A program made the translations under genes and the position numbers. DNA of 64,000 bases from Pinus tabuliformis. Taxonomy: Eukaryota; Streptophyta; Pinopsida; Pinales; Pinaceae. Shown piece by piece: positions 47,172-59,631 of this stretch (positions are counted from its first letter, which is position 1; the number at the start of each line of letters is the position of its first letter). The notes under the pieces were generated by a model, which did not search any database, was not told the origin of the DNA, and was given only the letters and a program-made list of their open reading frames with translations. The stretch lies in assembly GCA_031772625.1 (NCBI GenBank), contig CM062808.1, positions 476,033,655 to 476,097,654 on the forward strand, in the 5' to 3' direction.

Positions 47172-50127
47172 TGTTGTCATTCACTGCATTCTGAGTTTTA
47201 AGTTGATCAAAGTTGCCAAAGAGAAGTGAATTTTGAAGCCATATTCCAGGCCAAAAAAGCACTCAATGCCACATCAGACCCTCTCCATTTCATAGTGCTC
47301 TGAATGAGCTTTCTAATGGTATATAGAAGTCTAAAAATGGACTCTTGGATCAAAAGTTAGAGCAGATTAAAGATACCCCTTTCAAAGCCATAGAACAAAG
47401 GAGAAATGGCTAAGGGTCGGGCTCATCGCAAATCGCAAATTGGGACTTACTGAAGCAATGCCAAAGAGGAAGACATCAAAAGTTGTGATCGGTCGATCGT
47501 TGATATCGCAATCCACATATCGGTGGATCCGATCCATCGGCTTATCGGGCATATCAACGGGTCACAACATAGAGTGTCGATATCATATATCGGCGATTGC
47601 AGGCGCAAATGGGTGGCACATAGGCACTTGGCCATGGAAATCTTCAATCGTCAATATCACAACTCTAACATCGGCAGGACCAGGCTTATCAGCAATCAGA
47701 GGGCCCTGGGAGTTCATCGCAATTGGTGAATCAACGGATCAACAGGGGTACAACTCTAAAAAACGTGCAATATTGTGATAATAGTGTAAAGTGCTGAAAG
47801 GGCCAAGAAAAAGATTAACAAAGAAAAGCAAGAAAAAACCAAGGGTAGGCGACCTCTTTCTCTCTATTCCAGGGGTGACACGTGGTGAAATATGATAGAT
47901 CCCACATATCAGATTTCTCGCAGTTCGAGGATCGACAATGTTAAATGAGATTGGGTTTAAAAATAGGTCGCGATGTGGGGAAGTGCTGATATAATGTTAA
48001 ATCACCGAGGAAGGTCAAAAATATTTAACAAATAAAATCAATGCAAAAACAGGGACACATCATAAGGTGACACGTGGTAGTGATGACGTCACCCATCGCA
48101 AATTTCATATCGGCGATCGCACAATTCAAGGCCCTCCTTCACCGTAGTCCCTCCAGTCTTGCGATTGTGATATGCGGGGGATCCTCTCGAATGTAATATT
48201 TTATTTGTCATATCATATGAAGACTTTACATCTGGACAGTCGACCTACGCTATGAAGAGAGATGAAGGGGTCTATCTCTCCCAGCTTGCGATTGCGATAT
48301 GTGAACACCCTGCTGGATGCAATCTATTATGTGTTATACGTTATGAGGATTTCACGTTTGGATAATTGGCCAGTGCTATGAAAGGAGGTAAAGAGGCTTC
48401 CTCTCCCGTATTGCAATTGCGATACCTCAGGTGAGCCCAATCCTGCAGATCGATGATCGCAATGTCAAGGGGAAACATTAAAGGTAAAATGTTATAAGTT
48501 GTCAGTATGCAGGATTTCATATAATAAAGGAAAAAGGCCCCTAATAGGTTGTTCAATGGCCATAGTGCCCAAGGACTAAGCACCTAGTCATAGCTCCTGG
48601 TCACATGAAGGAAAAGGGGTTGAATCATAAGGGGCCAAGGGGGATCAGAAATCGCCTGTTTCGTGAGGTTATAGTGAGAAGGACCAGCACAGGAATTTCC
48701 TGTGTATTACACCATGAGTGCATTATCAAGCATATCAGGGCATCGATAGTGTTTTGCAGAGCTTTAAAGGCATGATGGGTCAGGAGCTGTGGCTTTTAAG
48801 AAAATAGGTGGTGCATTCAAACTCGGCATGGGATGATTTATAAAGGCTCATTGTGACACAGAATCAGGGTCACCACCGACAGGAGTGAAAAGGGAGTTAG
48901 TAGCTTGGGAGGATTTAATTATCAGGCATGGTGTCCCATACAAATGGAAGGCGAAGTACTACTCGAGGGTCTCCTGCTTCAATTTTGCTACATGAAACTA
49001 ATGGCAGTCACTCCCATCTTCAAAGAATGAATGGTTCAAGAAGTAAAGTCAGAAGCGACAGGAGTCGGTTAAAGCAACACATGAGGCCATACAAAAAGCG
49101 AACAGCAATCGGATGCAGAGGAAATCATAGGGATGGGCACAAAGATATTTCATTTACGTTTATGTATGATTGTTTACTTATTTACTGTCTTGTAATGTGC
49201 CTCCTTTCAATGAAGCAATTAATTCTACAATGTTTTTGGGCCACAAAGTCATTCCTGGCCGAGACAACTAGTCAACCTGACATCTGAGACTCAGCCAAAG
49301 TTATTTTTGTTGTAATGAATGTCCATGCTCCCCTCTCCAGATAAATAGGGGAAAGAAACACTTAAGAAAGGTTCAGAAATCCTAAAGAAAACTCTACATG
49401 TTACTTTCATTCTGTATAACTTCATAATACAGATTTTGAGAATATGAAGAAATGGTGGTGATTCCCTCTTCAAGTATTACAATATGTTATCCCTCTATTA
49501 AAACACATTATGTTCATGTTTCTTCTTTGAATTCATGCAATCGTAGTTTCTAGAAATATTTCAACCTTCCTCATAGATTCATTTGTATAGATATGTTAAT
49601 GCACGTGCCTATAAGTTTCTCACAGATTCATTTGTATCGACATTGTTAATGCATGTGCTTGTACGGATTATTGAAATTATATCTTTAAATCTGCACTATA
49701 TCAATCATAGCATTCAATCCCTCTCTTATCCATTACATCTACTTCTAACTCAAATAAGTATAGAAATGCCTCAAGCTCTTTGTGTTAAGTGTATAATTCT
49801 TGATGCCTTAAGCTCTATTTCATGAGTTGCTCTTCATCCTTATCCTCTCTCATTTTCTCTACAAAAGCTTATTAAACTATAAGTCCTTGAACCACTCGAC
49901 CTCCACTGTTTCATGCATATATTGATGTGGTTTGTACATGTGAAGAAATACTCGAAATCCATGTCTTACTCCTTTAGACAAATGAACCAACCCATTCTCT
50001 TATATATGTATATAAACTATTTGTGAGGTCTCCCTTTTACTGAGAATCGTTTGAGACACTCCAAATCTAGATGTGCTCAGGGACTAGCCTTGTAAGCAAT
50101 GTGAGGCTATCTCTGGGAGCTACAACA
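47172..50127 (+). repeat. Tat/Athila-like 3' LTR
   Basis: 2956 bp. It matches the 5' LTR but lacks about 175-180 bp corresponding to about 38680-38850, joining at GGGACACATCATAAGGTGAC near 48053-48072. Confidence 0.92.
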
Positions 50128-51231
50128 GAAGGTTCCAAAACTTATCTTGACCATTAGGAGGGTGAAGATGAAGCACATATCATATCAATCATGAAGAGTT
50201 GAAGACATATTAGCAAAGAAAATAACTTGGCATCGATACATTATAGTGAAGTCTTATGTCCTAGTCACCAAGTTGTATCTCTGCAAAGTGTCAACACAAG
50301 AGTGTTGTTTTTGTCATGTATTTTTTCCACATTATTGGTGAAACGTAATTATGTAATTTATAAAATTGGAAAATGTAAAATGTGTGGAAGCCCAAGGGTG
50401 ACACATGGAATGAAAATAGTCACTAGGAAGTCGAGGAGTCATGTAAGAGCTCAAAAGTCATATGGGAGCTCAATAGTCATGAGGGAGGTCAAAAGTCACA
50501 TGTGAGGTGAAAGGTCACCTCATTGGCTATAAATAAACTCTCATAGTTAAATCAAAAGGAATTTTCACCTTGGCATCTCTAGCTTGGCATAGGAGAGAAT
50601 ATCATTTGTTAGAGGAGCAAGTGGCGACTTAATGCTCCACCATTGGGGCTAGTGTTGCATCATTGTAATTGTGTACTTTGAACTTTCACTTAATATCTTG
50701 AACCTCTTAGAGCCGATGCACTTTCATGCATGTATCATGGATGTTGTAATACTATTCTTTTAATGGTTATGGTATATGTTTGTGCTCATACATATTAATG
50801 AAAGTAAATTGTTTTGTTGGCTTTGGTATATATCTTGTTGAATGTGCATTATTACTTGCTTTCATGATCGTTGTTACTTTGTGAACTATTTCATGGTTTA
50901 ATTAATGATTCTTTCTATGATCATGTGTTCCTTCATTATGATGGTACAATTACTTTTATTTCAAAGTTTGACTCTTTCTTTTGTCGTCCATGAAAGTTCT
51001 TTGTATGCATTGCAATTGGTGTTTCATAAAGTTAACTCACTTTCTTATCACAAAGTTATGTGCATACTCTCTTGTGTTGATAATTGAAACCAAGGAAAAT
51101 ATTTAAGATCAATATAATGGTGGCTGGACAGAATTCCAGGATGGGGCTCCTATCCCAAACAGTGTGAGGTCTGGTTGGGACTTCATAACGGGGATATCCC
51201 CTATGTTGGAGGACTTCTAACATTGTCAACA
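50128..51231 (+). repeat. Gag-only element 5' LTR, second part
   Basis: Resumes at the duplicated GAAGG (50128-50132). It contains a TATA box at 50528 and ends GTCAACA at 51231, the inverted match of the TGTTG start. Confidence 0.6.
50528..50536 (+). promoter_or_regulatory. TATA box of gag-only element LTR
   Basis: TATAAATAA stands a few bases after CATTGG, an inverted CCAAT word, about 700 bp before the LTR end. This is a typical U3 promoter position. Confidence 0.5.
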
Positions 51232-51299
51232 ATTGGCACTAGAAGAAGGGCATGTGACAAGATGAGCCCGTTGGTTCTATTTTGAATATTTCATCTTCA

Positions 51300-51758
51300 A
51301 TGGCTCATTCCCAAATCATAATCCTAGGATTCTTTTCTAGAATAGAAAATATTGCAATCCCTGTGAAACTAATTTATATCTTGTCTCAATTAAAGTTTGA
51401 TGGTGAGGGTGGAATATCCATAGCTGAGTATACACTTTTGTTTCTTAAGTTTTGTGATTCTCTTGAAGTGAATTGTGAATATGTTGCTTGTAAATTATTC
51501 ACCCTCGTACTTGAAGGTCATGTTGAGCAATGGTGTTACACCTTAGCCGCTGCTTCTATTCATTTGTTTGAACAAATTTTCAAAGAGCTTCATCAATATT
51601 TTGATAGGCATAATTATCAATATGTGTCAAAAAGTATTTATCAACTTAGAATGAAACCTAATGAAGTGCTAGAAGTTTTTCTCAGTCAATTTCTTCATCT
51701 TTGTTATGACTTTTCCGAAGAAGCTGTGGATTTGGATTTCACGGGTGAAACTTTTTAG
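51300..51758 (+). pseudogene. gag: Gag of gag-only element
   Basis: ATG 51300 (MAHSQ) opens 152 codons ending at TAG 51756-51758. The core KFDGEGGISIAEYTLLFLKF, then CKLFTLVLEGHVEQW, HQYFDRHNY and LRMKPNEVLEVFLSQFLHLC match the retrotransposon Gag fold in order (xxFxGE, W, YxQLxxxxQ-like blocks). Gag would form the particle around element RNA. No zinc knuckle was recognised, and sequence after 51758 is Ser/Glu/Asp-rich with many stops. The frame itself has no internal stop over the core. Confidence 0.65.
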
Positions 51759-54700
51759 TGTTTGGTTTGAATCTCCTTGAAACAATTTGAATCTAATCCC
51801 TAAATGTTTTTTCTCTTGTAACTTAAATCAATCATGAGGCACCTCCAATTTCAAAGGAGGAACCTACTACCTATTTTGTCCCTTCTCCTTCTCCTTTCTC
51901 ATTACCAAATAAGGTGGTCCCTCATATAGATCTTGATATTGGGAAATTTGAAAATCAAATCATTGATCCACTCATCCCACCTTCATTTCCTTCCCATGGT
52001 CCATATCTTATCTAGGAAAAATTTTAATTTTCTAATAAGTTCATGGAGCCCGAGGCAAAGGTTGATCCCCTGATTTCCCAAGGTGAAACTAACATGCATA
52101 ATTTAAGTCTTGAATCTGATATGATTGAAAATATTGCTTCTTTAAGGGATACATGTCATCCTTTATCATTTACACCTCATGGTTCATTGTACCTTAATTT
52201 TTTCGATTAGTCTTCTTCATCAACATTTGCTTCAGACACTCTTGATTCTCAATCTACTAGTTCAAATGGTGATCAGGTATGAGCTGGATATATCTCACAG
52301 TTAGAGGAAGAAAATGATGACTCATTCCATATTTCTTCCCTTTTTCAAATTCCTCTATGTAAAAATAATGCTTCTACATTCTTAGTTGATAAATAATGTC
52401 ATGATTTTGATGATTAGTCAAGTGAGATAGAATCCCTTAACCAAAATGAATCCTTAGGAAACCATCACATGATGACAATGACTCTAGTGATATATGTGGT
52501 AATGAATTCCCAAATACATTGGATGATCTCTTGTTTTCTGAAGAAGACTTAGATTTTCAAAGCTTTGATTAGGAATATGATTTGATAGGAATTTCTCCCT
52601 CATCTCACGGACCCTTGTGTTGAGATGTGTGTAATGAATCAACTGATATATCATGTTCTTCCAAGTTTCACTCTGATGAATTATATCTCAAGTCCACACA
52701 AGGTGCTATGACTGCCCATGATGAAGAAGATGATGTAGTAATCACTGAACATCTTTCTTACAATTTGGGTAATATATTTGGTGATGTTGAGACATTCGAT
52801 GAAACTGTTGATTCGAGAAACTCTCATCTAATTCATAATACTACACTATAATTGTGTGTATGCACGGTGGATCCTCCTGTCTACTTGCATAATTTATTTG
52901 ATTACCAATAAATAGTTGCTATTACTTTCAGGACTCTCATTGACTAACTATATAGACAGATATAGAATCATTACACTGTTTATTATATAATTACATATCT
53001 CATTACTACAACCTTTTTTCTTTATTTTGATATATATTATGGATTTATCTTAATTAGTCATGATTGTTCTCTTCGATTGTAGTTGATGCAGTTGATTCTT
53101 CATGTTTCTCCATCTTTTAACTTCACTAAGGAAATAACAAAGTTAAAGCTAACAAATAGAAAATCCATAAATTATAAAGATGCTCTCTCCCAAGAACGTT
53201 CTCTAATTACGATTTATACAAAGTAGAGGTTATGAATGATGTCATTAAAAACTAAACTTTGCTAAAACAATTTATGATAGTTGTCTTCACACAAATGTTG
53301 ACCCCGCGATGCTTATTTCATAATTCAACACTTGAAATTTTAGGTACTTGACAGGAATTTGAGGCACTTTAGCTTTAGTTGAAGGTTATGTTAGGTTATT
53401 GCATCTTTATGAGGTCCCTGAACTAGGTTAGATCTTAATGTTCTCACATAATTATTTTCTCAACATTGTTTCAATGTATTTAAGCTCACTCTTGAAGGAT
53501 TTTTAACATTTCCAAGTTAATTCTCTTAATCCTTAAGATAGATTCTATGATCGGATGGAAGATTCTTGTCTGGTTAACTCTTATTCATGCAAATCCCTTG
53601 TATCAAATATAGGGTTGGAATGCATTTATTTCATGGATGTACACAAATTTTAAACTTGCCTTTTAGATTATCATCAGCTGAAAGATTTCTCCCTATAAAA
53701 ATATTCTGTGAATGATCAGTTTCTTATCTCTCGTGTATGTTATGAAGTTAATCATTTTTTTTGCACAATCAATCATCTTGAGTGTCATTCAATGCTTGAA
53801 TTATCTACTGGAGTAAATTCTGTGTGTTGACAAACTAATTTCTCGCATCGATATGAATGTTGGATAAGATTTGACACATGCTTCTAATATGTTGTCAGAT
53901 TTGTATCATGATTTGTTTTCCGTATTTACAGTGTAAAATATTGTTTTAATTCCAAAATTTATCATGTTCCTAGTCTAATGTGTAACCAGTTACAAGAGGA
54001 ACCAATAGAGAATTGAGAACATTTTTCCAATCCACACATCTAATCATAATAATGGTTTTAATAACTTTCACTCAATTAATTATTTTCCTCCCAGTAAATA
54101 TGATGATAGTTGTTTTACATCGGTTGATCTTATCAAGTCCATTGATCCTTATGATTTATTATCTAAATTTTCAGTTACCTATTGAGAAGTTGAGGCACTT
54201 CAACTTTTATTGATGGTAATGTTAGGTCCTCATGATCTTGAATTTTTTTCTGAACAAAGATTAGACCAAATTTCTCTTACAAGATTCTATTTATAATTTG
54301 GTTGTGCTGATTGAAAGTTCATCCTCCCAAGGATTTCAAGATTTTAAAACGGGTTGTTCTGACTATCGTGATCTAATTGTTGAATGGTTAGAATAATCGT
54401 ACTTAGAAAGCTTTGTTGCTAATAATAACTTTCAACCTTTCTTGATGTTTGTTAAGACTAAAAAAATGGATGAATGTACATTCGCAAGAAACCTTCAAGG
54501 TTTGTATGATCATTTTTCTAATAAACAAGGTAAAGTTGAAAGCTAGTTAAAGCAGGTTGTTATATCACACTTTTCTTCCTGTAGACATGACCTTCATCTT
54601 TTTGTGCAAGCGATTCAGGAAAGTATTTTTTATTTTATATTGTCACTAATGGTTTATATATTTCTACTTGCATGTCAGGAACAACTCCTGTGGTTGCATG
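51759..54700 (+). other. Degenerate interior of gag-only element
   Basis: Fragments of acidic, serine-rich reading (51840-52850) are interrupted by stops. From 52860 on no protein is recognised. A duplicated block reading TTGAGGCACTT...GTTAGGT lies near 53360-53400 and 54190-54232, and the region is AT-rich. Confidence 0.45.
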
Positions 54701-54804
54701 GGATATTATACTTTACATTATCCTATCCTTCTAGTTAGAGAGATTAGAGTTTAGGTTTAGTTGCATTCTAGTCACTTTTTGATCCAATATCTTTTACTTA
54801 TAGA

Positions 54805-55377
54805 TGCATCAGAATTACATGAAACAAAGATTATTAACCATGGAACTTAAAAGCACATAAAACAATGCAGAAATAACATGATAAGCAAGAAAACTATGAC
54901 ACAAATATTTGATTACGGATTTTGTCCAATTTGGACTACGTCTCTAGGCCTTGCTCAATAGTGGGGAGACCTTCTTTCAATAAGTGGCATAAAAAGAGAT
55001 AAAAGTAAAAGCAACATTCAACTACAATACTTATACCTCCAATATGGAAAATGGACAAAGAATGGAGAGCGTAGCTTCAGAAAAGACAGTACCACTAAAA
55101 TCCTAGTGAAAAATCATGCAAAAATGCCTATTCGAACACCCAATTTGGATAATTGCGCCTTCTGCACCTTCTTGGAACCTCCCTACTCCTCAAGGCGAGG
55201 TTTTGGCTTGCTGCTAGGTCAAGGTTTGCTATGCTTAATAACTTCTGAACTAATATGACATTCCTCTCTGCCTTTCTCTGACATGGGTGGTACTTTATAT
55301 AAGCTAGCAACAAAATACTTCAATACCTAAGCAGTTCCAAACAAATGATGAAGTTTAGCAAGCGGGCATTTTCCAAC
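54805..55377 (-). repeat. Copia-like LTR sequence, probably a solo LTR or fragment
   Basis: The plus strand shows the skeleton of the Copia LTRs in this window (TGCAGAAATAACA, then CAATTTGGACTACGTC near 54926-54942), and it ends TTTTCCAACA. On the minus strand a TATATAAAG box lies at 55294-55302. No primer site or interior is attached and the flanks show no duplication, so boundaries are tentative. Confidence 0.5.
55294..55302 (-). promoter_or_regulatory. TATA box in Copia-like LTR
   Basis: The minus strand reads TATATAAAG, in the orientation implied by the surrounding LTR-like sequence. Confidence 0.4.
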
Positions 55378-55490
55378 AGAGGTTCTCAGGGCCATGAATA
55401 GTATGTGGAAACAACCCTTATAGACATGGAAAAACCCTTTAACATCGTGTTGAACTTGGCAGATGATTCAGATTTAAATAGGGACGCAAC

Positions 55491-55535
55491 AAATTACAGA
55501 GATAACCATAAAATTACAGAGATAACCATAAAAAC
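55491..55535. repeat. Tandem duplication, 21-bp unit
   Basis: AAATTACAGAGATAACCATA occurs twice in a row near the left edge of the Gypsy LTR. Confidence 0.85.
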
Positions 55536-56103
55536 AGAGATGCAACAGAAATAATACCTCATTTCATTAATGTAAAATACTGAAATATGCTTACAAACAA
55601 CAATGGAAATAAACTAGCTAGGGCGATGGTAGCTTATCTCTGAGAAGAGATGTGGCGGCTACATGCCTCTGACTATGTTACAATGAGGCTCGAAGGCCTA
55701 TTTATTGTTGAGACACAATGGAAAACCCTAAAAATCCAAAAATCTAACCCTAGAAGATGAAACGCCAAACTGTGGGCCCTGTTTGGGTAAATTGGTACAT
55801 CAACTTCCGGGGGTCGTAACTTTGGCATATTATCTCTGTTTGACACTCACAATATCTCGTTAGAAAGATCTATCCAAGAACTACAACTTTTAGAAGAGTA
55901 ACATATGTCCAAGGACACACGGTTCTCCCAGTTTTCCCAAGAAGCATCGTTTAGGGCCTCAAAACGGCTCTAGAAGTTCAGGACCCGAAAAACTGCTAAA
56001 AATAGTAAATTGTGCTACAATTAAGGAAACTGAAAAGCTGAAAGAAACAATGGTGGGGGTCCAAGTGGACTTGGCTGGTGGCCACCAATATCCACCTGGA
56101 TCA
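55500..56103 (-). repeat. Second Ty3 element 3' LTR
   Basis: AT- and GC-mixed sequence of about 600 bp between the Copia-like LTR and the polypurine tract. No second copy is in the window, so the left end cannot be fixed. Confidence 0.55.
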
Positions 56104-56114
56104 TTCCTCCCCCC

Positions 56115-58910
56115 TTAGGAAGCTATGGTCCCCATTGCGTTGAGTTCCTCCATGAGATGAGGAAGCTTCTGCTGAACGTGGTCCCTGGTAAGCTACTTGC
56201 CCTAGTGAAGGAGTTGGCCTGCTTTGACAACTAGATACAATTGGATATTCTATTGGCGAGTGTGCTTCATCTGTGTGTCCATGATCTGATCAGTTGCAGC
56301 TTGTTCCATGTAATCTAGATTTAACTCTGTGGGTGTGAGTTGTTCTGCAATGTCGGATGTGTCTAGTAATGGTGGAAAGTATGGCTGAAGGTGGTCCACA
56401 TTGAACACTGGGTGAAGGCCAAGGAATGGGGGAATGCTGAGCTCAAATGAATTGTCTCCCACAGCCTTGGTAATGGTGTAAGGACCATATCGGAGTAGTC
56501 TAAGTTTCCGATAGGCTTCGGTAAGGCTTTCCTTTTGTAAATGCAACCAGACTTTGTCTCCCACCTGAAACTTGTGTGGCACTCGATGCTAATCATGTCG
56601 CTAATTGTACTTGGCATTTGATTTCTCTAGAATGTCATGGACCTGCTGGTGAATATGTTGGATTTTATCAATGAAGCTGGTAGCCTTATCTATTTCGGAC
56701 TGGACATGAGCCGAATTTGTGTGAGTAGTTGCAAATGTCATGACCACATCAATGGGACATAGTGGTTGGAATCCCAAGCCCACCTGAAAAGGGTTGTGGC
56801 TAGTCGAGCTGTGAAGAGCCCGGTTGTAGCTGTGCTAAACATAGGGGAGGCTCTTGTCCCATGTGTGTGGATGCTTTGAGTTGTACATGCGCAGAATGTG
56901 TATGATCATCTTGTTGACAACATTTGTCTGGCCATCAGTTTGAGGATGGAAGGCTGTAGACTTAGTGAGTTTGGTGTCCAGCATCGACCAGAGACTGGAC
57001 CAAAGTGTACAGAGGAACCTGCTGTCCTGATCTGAGATGATAGACTGTGGGATCCCAAAGTGTACCCACACTCATTCAAAGAAGAGTTTAGCGGTGGCTT
57101 CTGCTGTGATATTCTTCTTGCAGGCCGACATAATGGCCATCTTCGAGAACCTGTCAACGACCACAAAAACACAGTCATTTCCATGCTTAGTGGAAGGAAG
57201 GCCTGACATGTAATCCATGGAGATGGATTCCCAAGGTCGACTAGGGGTAGGCAACGGGGTATAGAGGCCTTGCTTCTTGATGGTCGGTTTGGCAAAGGCG
57301 CAGGTAGTGCATGATCTGATGTACTTCCTTACATCTTGTCGAAGATTCGGCCAATAGAAATACTTTTGCAATACTGCCATCATTTTCTCGACCCTGAAAT
57401 GCCCAGTAACCCGACTGTAGTGTGCTTCCCAAATCATCTTGGCGCGCTCACTTGAACGAACACAAAGGTGACCCAGATGGCATAATAGGGCATCCTGGAG
57501 GTGAAAATATGGAACATGTTGACCCTCCAAGAGTGTCTGGTATGTGTGGCTGAATTCTGGGTCACTTTTGTAGAGAAGTGGCCAATCAGAAGTCTCGTGC
57601 CCACAAGAGTTGAACATGGTGGTTAACGCCATGATCGGTGGTCGACTAAGGCAATATGAAACATTCTTGGTGCTTCCCTTCTTATACTTGATATTCAAAT
57701 GGAACTGTTGCAGGCATGTGGACCACTTCTGATGGTGATCATTCTGCAATTTCCCTTGGGTCTGTATGAACTGCAGGGGTTGGTGGTCTATGTGGATGAC
57801 TATTTCCTTCCCCAAAATGTAATGCTTCCATTTTCGGCAGGCCTGCACAATGGAATACATCTCTTTGTCATAAGTGGGATACTTCTGGACTGTGTCTGAA
57901 AGTGTCTCACTGTGATATGCCATTGGATGCCCGTGTTGAGTAAGGACTATCCCAATAGCATAGTCAGAGGCATTTGTCTCTACCTCAAATGGTTGTTGCA
58001 AGTCTGGTAATGCGAGCATTGGTGCCGTGTAGAGGAAATATTTCAACTTTGTGAACGCCTTCTATTGAGATTCAGACCAAAAGAATTTTGCTTTCACTCC
58101 TCCCTTGGTGACTTGACGGAAGGGCCAAGTGGTATGAGAAAATCCCAACACGAACCTGCGGTAGAAGTTGGCAAGACCTAGAAAGCTGCAGATCTTTGTC
58201 AGTGTGGTTGGAGATGGCAAATCCCGAATGACTTGGATCTTGGTTAGATCCACATGCACCCCCTGTTCATCAATAATTTATCCCAGATACTGAACCTAGG
58301 TCATGCCAAAAGTGCATTTCTCCAAATTGGCACACAACTTGTGTTGCCGCAGTGTTTGGAGAACCTGTCGGATGTGTTGGAGGTGCTCTTCCCAACTCTG
58401 GCTGAATATCAGGATGTCATCCAAGTATACCACTACAAATGAGTTGGTGAATGGCCGTAAGATGTCATCCATTAGCCTCATGAAGGTTGTATGAGCATTC
58501 GTCAATCCGAAAGGCATAACCAACCATTCGAAAAGGCCCTCCTTGGCTTTGAAGGTAGTCTTCCACACATTGGAGGGTTTGATTTGGTGATATCCTGACT
58601 TCAAATCGATTTTGTTGAAATATTTTGCCCCCTTTAGTTGGTCCAGGAGGTCATCAATCTATGGGATCAGGTACCTATTTAAGATAGTGATCTTGCTCAG
58701 TGCTCGATAGTCAATACAGAGTCTCCAAGTCCCATCCTTCTTCTGTACCAACACAATCAGGCTCCCACAGGGCGATGAACTCGGACAAATCTGACCTTTC
58801 TACAGTAGCTCTTGAATCTGCCTCTTGATTTCATCATTCTCTAGAACGGAGCGCCAATAGATTGGTCCATTGGGCAGCAGTGCACCTGTGGTCAGATCGA
58901 TGGAGTGCTT
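56115..58910 (-). pseudogene. pol: Second Ty3 element pol (RT, RNase H, integrase), in-frame stops
   Basis: One continuous frame with stops. The RT has [46 protein letters not shown] and VYLDDILIFSQSW. The RNase H has FEVETNASDYAIGIVL, YDKEMYSIVQA and HIDHQPLQF. The integrase has an HHCC domain with CTTCAFAK, SMDYMSGLPST, SIISDQDSRF and FHPQTDGQTNVVN (the catalytic Glu is Asn here). The GPY-like region (RYGPYTITKAVG) is followed by LHPVFNVDHLQPYF and a tail ending AMGTIAS. The RNase H first Asp is Asn (ETNAS). No standard chromodomain is visible. The stop codon joins the polypurine tract. Confidence 0.9.
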
Positions 58911-59517
58911 TGTTAGAAAATTATATATTACGGAGCAATGGAACACATAAAATATTGCAGAAATATAAACATAGAAAAAACGCACAAAACAAGAGAGACA
59001 CAGATATACGTGGTTCACCCAGTTTGGGCTACGTCCACCTCGAACAGCCAGTCCTTCCTTTTCTATTATCCAGCAAAGTGAAGAGACAGAAACTACAGCA
59101 AAACTGCTGTAATATCCTCTGTTTTCTCTCACAGTCTCACCTCTCTATTTCTCGCTCATAGAATACACATCTATATTACAGCCTCAAATACAATTCCCTC
59201 ATACGAAGAGAGGGGTTGCTTTCTAGGGCAAAAAACCCTAAACTAAACATAAGTTCTACCGTCAGATCATCTGCCTAATGAACGGCCCAGATTGACTAGA
59301 AATTACTATACTTTTACAAGGCAATTTTACAGCTGTTTTTAGCTTCGGGCGTGCTACCCCCGAAACCCCCTGCCAGGGGGGGGCTCCCAAAAGTCGCTGC
59401 CTCCCCCCCCTGGACTCCCCTTGCAGCGAATATTTTACGGGCGGCGTTGCCGCCCCATTTTGAATTGGGGTCCAATGTGGCGGTACTATAGAAGATAATC
59501 AGGCTCCACACCCAACA
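58911..59517 (-). repeat. Copia (right) 3' LTR
   Basis: 607 bp, TGTTAGAAAATT to CACACCCAACA. It contains two GC-rich palindromes, CCCCCTGCCAGGGGG (59366-59380) and GGGCGGCGTTGCCGCCC (59439-59455). Confidence 0.92.
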
Positions 59518-59631
59518 ATCTCCCACTTGGAGACTGATTGTAGTAACTCCACCGCTACTCCATTTGCTGGACCATGAATCCTCTTTGGACCTGGCTGTTT
59601 CTCATCTTCATCGTCATCCTTGAAGACCAAC

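Larger units (their letters stand above)
37788..50127 (+). mobile_element. Ty3/Gypsy Tat/Athila-like element with extra RNase H
   Basis: LTRs of 3138 bp (37788-40925) and 2956 bp (47172-50127) begin TGTTGTCA and end GCTACAACA. A perfect 5-bp target duplication GAAGG lies at 37783-37787 and 50128-50132. A primer-site relic at 40931-40948 resembles the Asp-tRNA type. The order is gag, protease, an archaeal-type RNase H, RT, Ty3 RNase H, integrase. Many stops break it. The interior is about 6.2 kb. Confidence 0.93.
37594..54700 (+). mobile_element. Gag-only LTR element, 5' LTR split by Tat/Athila-like insert
   Basis: The LTR start TGTTG at 37594 and end CAACA at 51231 bracket about 1.29 kb of LTR once the Tat/Athila-like element (37788-50127) is removed. 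A primer-site-like TTGGCACTAGAAGAAGGG follows at 51233, then a gag frame (51300-51758). Downstream to about 54.7 kb I see degenerate coding-like fragments but no RT, RNase H or integrase motif, and no 3' LTR. The right boundary is a guess. It may be a TR-GAG type element or one truncated by later insertions. Confidence 0.55.
55500..58910 (-). mobile_element. Second Ty3/Gypsy element, 3' half, cut by Copia
   Basis: The 3' LTR ends at 56103 (minus start TGATCCAGG), preceded on the minus strand by the purine tract GGGGGGAGGAA (56104-56114). Pol runs from 58910 down to the stop at 56115-56117 in a single frame. At 58911 the element is interrupted by a Copia insertion, and its gag, protease and 5' LTR must lie beyond 64000. 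The left LTR boundary is uncertain (about 55440-55560). Confidence 0.85.
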
